Below are positions 45,014-54,000 of a stretch of DNA of 64,000 bases, piece by piece. The notes beneath the pieces were generated by a model that saw only the letters and a list, made by a program, of their open reading frames with translations, had not been told where the DNA came from and did no database searches. The translations under genes were made by a program, and so were the position numbers. How positions within the stretch are numbered: position 1 is the first letter of the stretch; each line of letters starts with the position of its first letter. Source of the DNA: Hungatella effluvii (lineage in GTDB: Bacteria; Bacillota; Clostridia; Lachnospirales; Lachnospiraceae); contig NZ_QJKD01000025.1 of assembly GCF_003201875.1 (NCBI RefSeq), positions 1 to 64,000 on the forward strand. The letters run 5' to 3'.

Positions 45014-45318
45014 AAGCGGACGTTACAATTCACTCCCCACCAGGGGCACCGCAGTCCGGTTCGGCCGGGCAGGCTTCCTCAGCCTTTCCAGTTCCGGTTT
45101 CGGGCATAAGAAGTTCTAAACGTGCAGAATTTTTCTAAAAACCAGGTGAAAATCCCAAACTCGCTGCGCTCAGACAAGTGGGAATTTCACCTGAACGAAA
45201 AATTTTGCGCGTTAAGAACTTCTAATACCCTGCAAAGTCACCGGAAAGACTGAGGAAGCCTGCCCGGCCGAACCGGACTGCGGTGCCCCTGGTGGGGAGT
45301 GAATTGTAACAAGCGGAC
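45014..45318. repeat. Hairpin element, copy 2, with flanking 8-bp direct repeats
   Basis: The element 45022-45310 has outer arms of 68 bp (45022-45089 and 45243-45310) that pair with a single mismatch. Its core is homologous in inverted orientation to copy 1 at 40866-41030. The core stem reads ggtgaaaatccca/tgggaatttcacc here versus a different but again complementary pair in copy 1. Exactly abutting both ends is aagcggac (45014-45021 and 45311-45318), as expected of a target-site duplication. No protein is encoded. The rest of the gap 44897-45391 shows nothing else. Confidence 0.8.
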
Positions 45319-45391
45319 GCAAAAATACCACTGCTCATGACGGCTGCATGGGCGGTGGTATTTTACGGAATGCAGTGGATTTCAAACACCA

Positions 45392-46954
45392 TTATGGGTG
45401 AAACTGTACCGGGGGCACGTCCGGTGTCAGGGGTTCCATCCGGTATTCCGGGAACTGATCAATCAGATCGTTCAAACAGAGTGCTGTGCTGTGGACAATG
45501 TCATGGGCCAGCATCACCACGTGTTTTCTTCCCAGCGCCGTCTCCCGGGCGTTCGCAATCAGTTCTTCCGGCTCGGATTTCTTTAATGCATCCTCCAGGC
45601 TGGCATTCCAATCGAAATAAATGAAGCCTCTGGCCGTCATCTCTTTGATAATATCCTGATATACCGGTTTATTGTATGCATTAATGCTTCCGCCCGGAAA
45701 ACGAAAGAGCGTTACTCTCACTCCGGTCACTTCAAGCACAGTTTTGTAGGCCTCGTTGAAATCTTCAAGATAGCTGGCTGTGCTTTGATAAATCTGCTCG
45801 TAATCATGGCGGTTGCAGTGGATTCCAATGGTATGGCCTTCCGCTGTGATCCGCTTTGCCACCTCCGGATTTTTCCTGACGTTTTCGCCTACCAGGAAAA
45901 ATGTCGCCTTTATGTTCCGGGCTTTCAGCACATCCAGAACGGCGGCGGTATTTTCCGCAGAAGGCCCGTCATCAAAGGTTAAATACATGGTTTTGGGGTG
46001 GAAGAAGGCGTCGATCCCTCCCGCAATGCCCTCCGCCAGCTTCTCCTGATATTCCGCCTGGGTAAGCTTTCCGCGTTCCTCCGGGCTGGACAGGAAACCG
46101 GTCTCGATCAGGCACGCAGGCATCTTCGTCCAGCCTGTCACCACAAAACCCGCGTCGCCCCGCAGTTCCCTCTCCTTGGCTCCAGTACGCTTCACCGTTT
46201 CCTCATGAATCAGGAGAGCCAGCCGCCTGCTGTCACGGGAGGGGTCCGTTCCGTCGTACCACGTCTCGATTCCGGTTGGCTCTTCCTCTTCATACGTATT
46301 CTGATGAATGCTCACAAAGGCATTGGCACCATAGCGGTTCGCCGCTTCCGCCCGCTGCTCCTTCGTCATATAGGTATCAGTTTCCCGGGTCAGAATCACC
46401 CTGTAGCCCGATTCCACCAGCTCCTCCCGAAGCTTCTTTGCGATTTCCAGATTGATGTCCTTTTCCAGTACCCCGTCTGCGTAACAGCCCTCATCGGTCC
46501 CTCCGTGGCCCGGATCTACTATAATAAGCGGATGTTCCGGGTCGCTATCTGTGGTTTGGAAAACTGTTTGTTTCTCCGTCCTGCTCTGTACATCAGTTTC
46601 CTGCCATGTGCTGCTTCTATCCTTCTTGCCTGCTGCCTCCAACTGGTATTCTGCTAATTTTCTTATTTCCGATGCCGGCAGAGTCTGTAATACTGCCGGA
46701 TTCATGGCTGCCGCCTGGCTCTCAGTTACTGGTAGATTCGCCGCTGCCGCCTGGCTCCCGGTCGCCGCCTGCGCCTCAGCCGTTACCGGGCTCACCGCCG
46801 CATTACCTCCCGGAAACATCCCCATCGTCTCCATTGCAGTAAACAGAAACACAGCCGCAATTCCGCCAGCCGCTGCCGCAGCACAATCCTCCAGCCATCT
46901 TCTTCTCGTATTTCTCCCGTTTTTTCTGCAACGGGTTTCTCGTTCGTATCTCAT
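45392..46954 (-). CDS. Fused N-acetylmuramoyl-L-alanine amidase / polysaccharide deacetylase
   Basis: The ATG at 46954 behind GGGAGGAG gives 520 aa. An N-terminal membrane helix (about 24-45) is followed by an Ala/Thr-rich linker. Amidase_3 domain (about 142-318): H150 in DPGHGG, E164, H217 in SIHQN, and E284 in LIETGF are the zinc and catalytic residues. NodB deacetylase domain (about 320-510): TFDDG (D328, D329) and H379-CNR-H383. Both act on cell-wall glycan or peptide bonds outside the membrane. All catalytic residues I can check are present in both halves. Confidence 0.9.
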   Translation of the reverse strand: MRYERETRCRKNGRNTRRRWLEDCAAAAAGGIAAVFLFTAMETMGMFPGGNAAVSPVTAEAQAATGSQAAAANLPVTESQAAAMNPAVLQTLPASEIRKLAEYQLEAAGKKDRSSTWQETDVQSRTEKQTVFQTTDSDPEHPLIIVDPGHGGTDEGCYADGVLEKDINLEIAKKLREELVESGYRVILTRETDTYMTKEQRAEAANRYGANAFVSIHQNTYEEEEPTGIETWYDGTDPSRDSRRLALLIHEETVKRTGAKERELRGDAGFVVTGWTKMPACLIETGFLSSPEERGKLTQAEYQEKLAEGIAGGIDAFFHPKTMYLTFDDGPSAENTAAVLDVLKARNIKATFFLVGENVRKNPEVAKRITAEGHTIGIHCNRHDYEQIYQSTASYLEDFNEAYKTVLEVTGVRVTLFRFPGGSINAYNKPVYQDIIKEMTARGFIYFDWNASLEDALKKSEPEELIANARETALGRKHVVMLAHDIVHSTALCLNDLIDQFPEYRMEPLTPDVPPVQFHP

Positions 46955-47034
46955 TGTACAGCTCCTCCCTCGCCAGGGCATGTTTGAAAATTCATTTCTG
47001 CCGTCTGCACGCCCTGCGAAACCGATCCGGAAGG

Positions 47035-47153
47035 CTTTTGTGCAGTCAAACACCTGCCGCAGCCAGCGGCACATTAAAATGTCCCTTTCTGCTGCACAAA
47101 AGCTCCTGTGTCATCCGTCTCAATATTCATTGATTCCAGATTACACAGGAGCT
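47035..47153. other. Two adjacent inverted repeats in the 46955-47189 gap
   Basis: Arms cttttgtgcag (47035-47045) and ctgcacaaaag (47092-47102), and agctcctgtgt (47101-47111) and acacaggagct (47143-47153), share their junction. On the minus strand the second hairpin precedes a short T run and may end the upstream four-gene operon; the first could be a control site for the amidase gene. Confidence 0.45.
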
Positions 47154-47189
47154 GCATCAAAAGATCATCATTTTTGCATCATAGTTGCA

Positions 47190-48020
47190 TCATCTCGATA
47201 TTTTTACAAATAATTCCTGGATACCGTCATAATAACCGACCGTCGCAGTCGTATTTCCTTTTCCAGTTCCGGGAAACACGTACTTCTTAAAATACGGTGT
47301 CATTTCCATCAGCGGATTGTTTCCCTCATAGGGTTGCGGAGCTTCCAGTCCCAAATATCCGCTCCACTTCCCGGCGATCTCGTCCGGATCCATGTCAGCC
47401 CAGGTGCGTTCCGTCCGGACATAAAACTCATATAGTTTTCCATCGTCCGCGTCGATATAGGCATCGATCAGGCGGTTTCCCCGGTCGTTGTTTTTCTGAA
47501 TGTTGGAAAGGCTGACCTTCCACACTGCCACGTTATTCCGAGGCTCCAGCACGTCGATCGCGGAATAGAGGACAGCGTCGTAGGCGGAACGATCGGCTTC
47601 TCTCACGGAATCAGGAAGAATTCCCAGTTTTTTCAGCGTTTCAAGGCCCTCGTTTACGACCCCAAACAGCTCCTCCTCTTTGATCTCACGGTCGGACGGT
47701 CCTCTGTGATTGACGATAAACGCATACGTTCCCGCCGTCTCTCCGTAGGCTTCACCGGAAGCCTCCTGCCTCTCCCCGGCATACGATTCGCTCTCAGAAA
47801 GCGTCTGGCTGTTTAAAGCCTCCGCCAGGATAAACAGCTTATCACTGCGGCTTAAGGAGTATCGGTACCCCTCGCCTTCTCCCTCCCCGTCTTTTACGTG
47901 GATCTCATTCAAAACCGATTTGTCGCGGTATCCGGATATGGCTTCCGGCCCCCAGATAGCCAGAGCCATGACCAGTGCAGCAAACAGAAGCAGCAAGAAA
48001 TTTACAGCTGTTTTTTTCAT
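47190..48020 (-). CDS. Hypothetical membrane-anchored extracellular protein, 276 aa
   Basis: An N-terminal helix (about 5-25) anchors an otherwise soluble domain with no family I recognise (for example VAVWKVSLSNIQKNND; AYIDADDGKLYEFYVRTERTW). It overlaps the histidine kinase stop by 4 bp (ATGA) and is the last gene of a four-gene operon. Position next to a sensor kinase, and the general look, recall YycH/YycI-like kinase modulators, but I see no direct sequence match. Function unknown. Confidence 0.75.
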   Translation of the reverse strand: MKKTAVNFLLLLFAALVMALAIWGPEAISGYRDKSVLNEIHVKDGEGEGEGYRYSLSRSDKLFILAEALNSQTLSESESYAGERQEASGEAYGETAGTYAFIVNHRGPSDREIKEEELFGVVNEGLETLKKLGILPDSVREADRSAYDAVLYSAIDVLEPRNNVAVWKVSLSNIQKNNDRGNRLIDAYIDADDGKLYEFYVRTERTWADMDPDEIAGKWSGYLGLEAPQPYEGNNPLMEMTPYFKKYVFPGTGKGNTTATVGYYDGIQELFVKISR

Positions 48021-49465
48021 GCTTCGCCACCTCCTTCACCGTCGCTCCGCCAGGCGGCAGGAGCGCCGTCTTCCCACGGGAGGACAAAGCTGAAGCAGGA
48101 GCCTTTTCCCGGCTCGCTCTCGATTTCCAGCCTGCTGTGATGAAGAAGCAGTATCTCCTCACAGAGAGCCAGCCCCAGTCCGGCTCCGTTTCTGCTCCTG
48201 GAACGGGATTTATCCACCATGTAAAATGCCTTCGTTATCTTGTAAACTTCCTCCTCCGGAATCCCGACACCGTGATCCTTAACGGAAAAGCGGTAGCCCT
48301 CCGAAACGGCATACCCATCCACATCGATGCGGCTGCCTGGCTCTGAGGCCTTGCAGGCGTTGTCCAGAAGATTGATGAGCACAGATTTTATCAGGCTAGC
48401 GTCACACCGGATCATCCCTTCGTCGTAAGTAAAATGAAAATCCATATTTTTCTTCGCCGCGTACATATCATACAGGTAGAAAAACAGCGATTCCGCAGAG
48501 ACCATCTGAAGCTCGATCTCCTGGCGTTTCGTCACAATGATGTCTAACAGCCGAAGCGACATTGTCTCCAGACGCCGTCCTTCTGTATAAATGTAATTGG
48601 CGCACATAAAACTCTTCTCCTCATCCAGCCGGTGAGACCGCAGCATATCCGCATAACCGATGATCGCGGTGAGCGGCGTCTTAAGCTCATGGGCAAAGGC
48701 CCCCACGAAGTCTTCCCTCGCCCGGATCTCTTCTTCCAGCTTAATGATATTATCTTCCAGTGCGTTGGCCATACGGTTAAAATCCGCTGTCAGCTGCCCC
48801 AGCTCATCATCGCTTACGAGCCTGGCGCGATAGTCGTAGTCGCCTGCCGCCATCCGTTTCGTGGCCCGCGTCAGCAGCCGGATCGGCCTTGTCAGCCAGG
48901 AAGAAATGAGATGCATGAGAACCGTTCCCAGAAGCAGAATCACGACCGTCACTCTCCGGTAAACCACAAAGCCTGTAGCCCGGTCATGAAACACCTCTGT
49001 GACGTCTCTCATCGTCTCTAAATAAAGGCTCTTATCCAGCGCCTCTACCCGGGCGGCCGTCTGAATATAATAGCTGTCCTCCAGCCGGATCACCCGGTAG
49101 GTCTTCGTATTTTCGTCAAGTGCGAGAAGCAGCCCGTCATCGGCCGTGAAGCCGTCGGCTGCGTAAAGCACCTGTTTCTGATCATCGGAAATCCGCAGCA
49201 TACGTCCCGTGTCCTGCCCGCCTGCCTCTAAGTTGGAGGCGATCTGACGTGTCGTGTCTTCCTGCAGCACATCATATTTGGCCGGGACATTGAGCGCGGC
49301 CGTCTCAAATGCAAACTTCAGGATGCTGCTCTCATCGAGCGCCTGCCCGGCTTCCCGGTCCAGTGCACGCTCAAACACGTAATTAACGAAATAAAAACCG
49401 CTGAATCCAAATGCGGCCGCCATGACAATCATGGTCCATAAAAGCAGTTTCAGTGAAAATTTCAT
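48017..49465 (-). CDS. Sensor histidine kinase
   Basis: The 482-aa protein has two membrane helices (about 7-27 and 170-190) enclosing an extracellular sensor of about 140 residues, then HAMP, HisKA (H-box FAHELKTPLTAIIGYADML) and HATPase_c (NLLDNACKA; DHGVGIP; GAGLGLALCEEIL). It overlaps the response regulator by 4 bp. The signal is unknown; flanking exported proteins in the same operon are candidates for sensing partners. Confidence 0.95.
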   Translation of the reverse strand: MKFSLKLLLWTMIVMAAAFGFSGFYFVNYVFERALDREAGQALDESSILKFAFETAALNVPAKYDVLQEDTTRQIASNLEAGGQDTGRMLRISDDQKQVLYAADGFTADDGLLLALDENTKTYRVIRLEDSYYIQTAARVEALDKSLYLETMRDVTEVFHDRATGFVVYRRVTVVILLLGTVLMHLISSWLTRPIRLLTRATKRMAAGDYDYRARLVSDDELGQLTADFNRMANALEDNIIKLEEEIRAREDFVGAFAHELKTPLTAIIGYADMLRSHRLDEEKSFMCANYIYTEGRRLETMSLRLLDIIVTKRQEIELQMVSAESLFFYLYDMYAAKKNMDFHFTYDEGMIRCDASLIKSVLINLLDNACKASEPGSRIDVDGYAVSEGYRFSVKDHGVGIPEEEVYKITKAFYMVDKSRSRSRNGAGLGLALCEEILLLHHSRLEIESEPGKGSCFSFVLPWEDGAPAAWRSDGEGGGEA

Positions 49466-50133
49466 CGCCCTACCTCAAGCCGGTACCCCACCTTATATAC
49501 GGCCACCAGCCGTGGAAATTCGCCGTTTTCCCAGTTCAGCTTCTTCCGGAGACGCTGTACATGCAAATCCAGCGTACGGCTGTCGCCGGAGTATTCGCCC
49601 TCCCACACCTTCTCGTACAGAGTTTCCCGAAACAGCGCCACATTCCGGTTCCGCAAAAAAAGGACCAGGAGCAAAAATTCCTTATTGGTCAGCTCCACCG
49701 GCCTTCCGGCCTTCACGACGGTCCGCGCCTCCACATCGACCACCACATCGCCCGCGGACAGACGCCTCTCCGTCTTATTATATCTGCGCAGAACCGCCTC
49801 CACTCTGGCCACCAGCTCAACCACATCAAAGGGCTTCACCAGATAATCATCGGCCCCCAGTTTAAGCCCCTTCACCCGGTCTCTCACCTCATATTTTGCG
49901 GTAATGAAAATGACGGGTATCTCCATGGGGCGTATGTATTCCATGATGTCGAAGCCGTCAATCCCCGGCAGCATGATATCCAGTAAAATGAGGTCAAATT
50001 TCTCATTTTCTATGATTCTTAGCGCCTCCGCCCCATCCTGAACCGCCGTGCAGTGGTATCCGGCCTCCGACAGGTTCAAATCGATCAGATCGCAAATCGG
50101 TTTCTCGTCGTCCACTATCAGTATTTTTATCAT
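49462..50133 (-). CDS. OmpR/PhoB-type response regulator
   Basis: The ATG at 50133 gives 223 aa. The receiver domain has DDE (residues 8-10 region), phospho-acceptor aspartate in LILLDIMLPG (about D52) and K in FITAKYE. The C-terminal winged helix contains GDSRTLDLHVQRLRKKL. It overlaps its neighbours by 4 bp on both sides. It partners the kinase encoded next. Confidence 0.95.
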   Translation of the reverse strand: MIKILIVDDEKPICDLIDLNLSEAGYHCTAVQDGAEALRIIENEKFDLILLDIMLPGIDGFDIMEYIRPMEIPVIFITAKYEVRDRVKGLKLGADDYLVKPFDVVELVARVEAVLRRYNKTERRLSAGDVVVDVEARTVVKAGRPVELTNKEFLLLVLFLRNRNVALFRETLYEKVWEGEYSGDSRTLDLHVQRLRKKLNWENGEFPRLVAVYKVGYRLEVGR

Positions 50134-51239
50134 GATTCCTGTCTCCACCCCCAATATGCCCTGGCCTTTTCCACCAGTTCCTCCATCGTGCTGTCGTCTT
50201 TGCTCTGGTACTGTTTCTTAAATTCTGTTTCCGGATAGAATCCGCCTGTCTTCTGATAATAGATGGAATAATCATTTTCCAGGATCGTCTCACCGTCTTT
50301 TCCCTCATAGCTGTACCGCGCCAGAACCGCCAGATCCTTCATCCCGTCGCCGTCAATGTCTCGGCAGGCGACTCCCTTCAGCGCATACAGATTTTCATAG
50401 TCGCCCATGGGCTGGAAGCTCCATACGATGTAGCCCTGCTCATTGACGAGATAGACCATAAATACGGTATATTCCGCCATCCGGTACGTTCCCGGAACCA
50501 CAAGAAGGTTCCCCAGCTTCTCGAACCTGCGCCAGTAACTCTGCTCGGATACCACCGTGAATCCATGTTCCTTTAATTCATCCAGCGTGGCGGCTGTATA
50601 CAGGAATTCCGTTGAATAACCGTCCTCTAAAAAAGAGGCAATAAACCGGATACTCTTGTTCATTCCAAACCGGTTAATCTTGTCGGAGAGGCGCCAGTCA
50701 CGGTAAAAACCATTTTCATTCTGAAACAGCACATCTCCAACCTTATATGCCCTGCCTGCGGCGGAATCTTCCTTTTCACAGGAAGTAATCAGCAGAATGT
50801 CTGTCTTTCCGTCTCCGTTTAAATCCTGAAAAGAGACGGCGGAAATACCCTGATTGAGCTGATTAAGCTCCCCTCTGACCTGATTGTTTGTCTCCAGCTG
50901 ATCCGTATGATAGACCGTGTTTCCGTCTTCATCTGCAAAAAAAAGGACGAGGCGGCGATACGTCCGGTCAATGGCCGGAATCATTGAGACATCCCCAAAT
51001 GCTTTAACCGTCATGGTAAATACCTGGTTCTCTATAATATCGAAACCGCTTGCTGCGATATCCGCCTCTTTCTTCACACCTTCAAGTCGTTTCTGATAGG
51101 CATTGTAGGCGTAAAGCGTACTTTGCTCCTCCTCCGCCTGCACGGTAAAGCGGCCGGGACAGGCCGCAGAAAACAGGGAGAAGCACAGTAGGCCTGCCGC
51201 GGTGCGGACAAATAATTTTCTGTATTTCAAAGGGATCAC
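50130..51239 (-). CDS. Exported protein with FG-GAP/VCBS-like calcium loops, 369 aa
   Basis: A signal sequence (about 1-35, LLCFSLFSAACPGRFTVQAEE) may be a lipobox-type or Sec signal. Two Asp-rich loops, FQDLNGDGKTDILLI and CRDIDGDGMKDLAVL, resemble FG-GAP/VCBS repeat calcium sites. It is first in the operon that continues into the response regulator, kinase and the 276-aa protein. An envelope signal-related role is inferred from position only. Confidence 0.8.
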   Translation of the reverse strand: MIPLKYRKLFVRTAAGLLCFSLFSAACPGRFTVQAEEEQSTLYAYNAYQKRLEGVKKEADIAASGFDIIENQVFTMTVKAFGDVSMIPAIDRTYRRLVLFFADEDGNTVYHTDQLETNNQVRGELNQLNQGISAVSFQDLNGDGKTDILLITSCEKEDSAAGRAYKVGDVLFQNENGFYRDWRLSDKINRFGMNKSIRFIASFLEDGYSTEFLYTAATLDELKEHGFTVVSEQSYWRRFEKLGNLLVVPGTYRMAEYTVFMVYLVNEQGYIVWSFQPMGDYENLYALKGVACRDIDGDGMKDLAVLARYSYEGKDGETILENDYSIYYQKTGGFYPETEFKKQYQSKDDSTMEELVEKARAYWGWRQES

Positions 51240-51373
51240 CTGCCTTTTTCTTCGGAATCAGACGTAATTCGTGTACATTGATATTTTATCAGACATAGCG
51301 GGAAAATGGAATGGCGAAAGCAAAAAAGCGGGAACCGCCCTCCTGACATATTCGATGATTCGGTGGATCACTA

Positions 51374-51745
51374 TCACCTGGCTTCGCTTAACCCGAAAAA
51401 GCCTTCCTGAACTCTTCGTATGATATAGTTTCCGCTGTCACTGTCGCTTTCTCCCTGACGCCGCAGGATTCCCGCCAGTTCACTGCTCTCCACCGCAAAT
51501 TTTGCTTCGCTGACCGCGTGGCGGAACAACACGCCCTCTGTCTCCCATTCATCGATGGAGCTTCCGCCTTCCTCACACGGAATCAGGCCTATCTTTTCAT
51601 CCTGATTTTCGCGGCACCAGGCTTCTGCAAAGGACGCTGCCATGCTTACGCCTGCAACCGGCCATTCATAGTTTATCGGCTCAGTCATCATCTGCCATCT
51701 TCCGCTGCGCAGCATTTCGATTCTTTCATTATAGATATGGGGCAT
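51374..51745 (-). pseudogene. Remnant of a SASA-type carbohydrate acetylesterase
   Basis: The 123-residue frame matches the middle of sialic-acid-specific acetylesterase-like (SASA) proteins: PVAGVSMAASFAEAW, IGLIPCEEGGSSIDEW and ILRRQGESDSDSGNY. The N-terminal GQSN block with the nucleophile serine is missing, and the protein stops soon after the QGESD block, before the catalytic His region. Full-length members are over 250 aa. No ribosome site is evident. It is best read as a decayed fragment. Confidence 0.75.
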
Positions 51746-51958
51746 TTCATGGATTCCTGCCTCCGTTACAACAAATCATTTTTTCCTATAAGCTTCCTTC
51801 GCATTGTGAGCGAAAAAAATCAGGGCGGTAACCGGTCCTGTTGTATCCAGTATACCATGACCGGAATAAAATTTCAGCAGTTTTTGGCTTTACCGTAGTT
51901 CACAACGCTGTCTTTCTGTTTTATAATGAACCTGTAAGTACACATACGGAGGATGTCT

Positions 51959-52753
51959 ATGAACGAACGAATCGTGGAATACATCAACATTTTAGGGGGA
52001 TTTTGCGGAAAAAGAGACGTTTCCGAACTGTCTCCGGAAGAGTTAAAGAAGACCTACGGAATCAATCAGGCAGACGTCATGGTGCTGTTTGGCGGCAGCA
52101 TCCTGTGCGGCGGCGATGTGCTGGCCCAGGCGATGCAGAACCATGCCGCGAAAAAGTACGTCATTGTAGGCGGAGCAGGCCATACCACGGAAGCGCTGCG
52201 AATCCGGGTCCATCAGGAATTCCCTGATATCGAGACGGCAGGACTGCCGGAAGCCAGGGTCTTTGCTTCCTATCTGAAGGCACGCTATGGGCTGGAGGCC
52301 GATCTTCTGGAATGCAGCTCCACCAACTGCGGCAACAATATCACGTATCTTCTTGATCTGCTGCGGGAAAATCAGATTTCCTTCCGCTCCATCATCCTGG
52401 CGCAGGATGCCACCATGCAGCACCGCATGGAAGCCGGACTGCGCAAGTACGTCTCGAATGACGTCATCATCATAAATTATGCCGTCTACCAGGCAAACGT
52501 CATCATGAAGGACGGGAAGCCTGCCTATGATACAGAAATCTATGGCATGTGGGACATCGACCGTTATCTCACGCTCCTCATGGGGGAAATCCCGCGTCTC
52601 ACTGATGGTCCGGAGGGATACGGACCCCTGGGCAAAAATTATATTGCGCATGTCGACATTCCCGACAGCGTCGCCGCCGCTTTTGATGAGCTTCAGCACA
52701 CCTGCCGCGGCATGGTGCGGCAGGCCAATCCGCTGTATGCCTCCCGGGACTAG
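51959..52753 (+). CDS. YdcF/ElyC-like DUF218 protein
   Basis: Start ATG 51959 lies 6 bases after CGGAGG; the ATG at 51953 overlaps that site. The 264-aa protein contains VMVLFGGSILCGGDVLAQAM, KYVIVGGAGHT and SFRSIILAQDATMQHRMEAGLRKY, matching the DUF218 pattern. The fold binds nucleotides or cofactors, and family members have been linked to cell-envelope metabolism, but the activity is unsettled. No membrane segment is present, so this is the cytosolic YdcF type. Confidence 0.85.
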   Translation: MNERIVEYINILGGFCGKRDVSELSPEELKKTYGINQADVMVLFGGSILCGGDVLAQAMQNHAAKKYVIVGGAGHTTEALRIRVHQEFPDIETAGLPEARVFASYLKARYGLEADLLECSSTNCGNNITYLLDLLRENQISFRSIILAQDATMQHRMEAGLRKYVSNDVIIINYAVYQANVIMKDGKPAYDTEIYGMWDIDRYLTLLMGEIPRLTDGPEGYGPLGKNYIAHVDIPDSVAAAFDELQHTCRGMVRQANPLYASRD

Positions 52754-52827
52754 CGGCCGCTCACCACTGCCCTGTTACAGGCTTTGCCAGTCCCCGCACC
52801 CGGGTCTCCGTTACGGGTCTCATAATG

Positions 52828-52888
52828 AAAAGCAGGATAGGATTACCGGCTTGTAATGATTCTGCCGGTCATTCTACCCTGCTTTTTT
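52828..52888. terminator. Terminator after the YdcF-like gene
   Basis: A long imperfect stem (aaagcagg...ccctgcttt with inner accggc/gccggt) ends in six T on the plus strand. It lies 75 bp past the YdcF-like stop and may also serve the converging nuclease gene. Confidence 0.8.
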
Positions 52889-52919
52889 CTATCTGAATTA
52901 ATCCCAAAATAGATTGTAC

Positions 52920-53939
52920 TTACGTATTCTCCGCCCGTTTAGCAAGTTCCCGCCTAAGAAGTTCCAACTCATCGTCTTTTGCTCTCAGTTCTTCTTTATT
53001 AAGCCTTAGTTCTTCTTCCCTCTTCTGCGCCTCCTCTTCCAGCCTCCTGATCTCTTCCTGCTGCTCTTCAATCATCAGTTCCACCGTGTTCTTATCATAT
53101 AATGCCAGCGTCTCATTATACATCGCTATCAACTCCTCCGGTTTTCTCTGAAACTCTGCGATCTCCATGTATAGTTCCCGAAAAGCCGGATACGCCTCTG
53201 TCACCCGGATCATATCTTCCGGTTTGTCTGAACTCAAAAAATACAGCCAGGCATCCAACTCTTTATCTATATTGTGAGTGATTTCCTGAAAAATGTCAAG
53301 TGCTATAAAGATATACTCCTGCAGTAATTCCAACTCCAGTCCGGTGTCAAATTTCTGGCTGGAACGGTGAATATACTGGTCAGGAATCTGATGGAACTCT
53401 CTGGAACTGTGCTCTACCAGCACGATTGTATAGACCTTCTGAAGATCGCGGTAGGAAAACTTTTTCTTCTTCAAACTCTTCTGCCGGTCATATTGCCGGA
53501 TGATCAGATCTGAGGAGTAACAGGCACTTCGTTGTCCTGGAAAATGGTAGCCAACCTTCTGGATTTCCACATTAGCCAACGCTCCCGATTCCAGCTCCAC
53601 AACAATATCCATAATGATCAGCGACGCTTCCGCCGCCAGTCGTTTGGACTGTGACGGCAAAACCTGTTTTACCGTTACTTTCTGACCGATTATTACAGTT
53701 AAAAGCCGCGACAGCCTCTCCCCGTGAATCACCGGATCAAATATGTGCTAAAAAAACGGGTCATACTTTATCTTAAGCCCTCTCGTTCCTTTGACAAAGT
53801 CGAGAAGTTCTCTCTGCATATCCTCTGTCAGTGATAAGTACTGTCCATAAGCAGGCGATTGTTCTAAAATTCCTAATGCCTCTTTTTCGGACAGCACAAG
53901 TCCGCCCATGCAATTTGATGGTTGCTTTGTGTTCCTCAT
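52920..53939 (-). pseudogene. Rpn/PD-(D/E)XK nuclease-family gene split by an amber codon
   Basis: Two pieces lie in one reading frame: 53748-53939 (63 aa, ending KYDPFF) and 52920-53747 (continuing HIFDPVIHGERLSRLL). They are separated only by TAG at 53748-53750. In related proteins the region reads YDPFFKHIFDP, so one A-to-T change (AAG to TAG) explains the stop. The second piece holds the nuclease-like core (IIMDIVVELESGALANVEIQKVGYHF, with E and Q-K in place of ExK) and a long Glu/Lys coiled tail. The family includes recombination-promoting nucleases and transposase-like proteins. Readthrough is possible but nothing shows it. Confidence 0.8.
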
Positions 53940-54000
53940 ACGCTTTTTCTCCTTATTCAGATATGATTGGTTGAAATAAGTGGCGAAATGTCAGACAACA

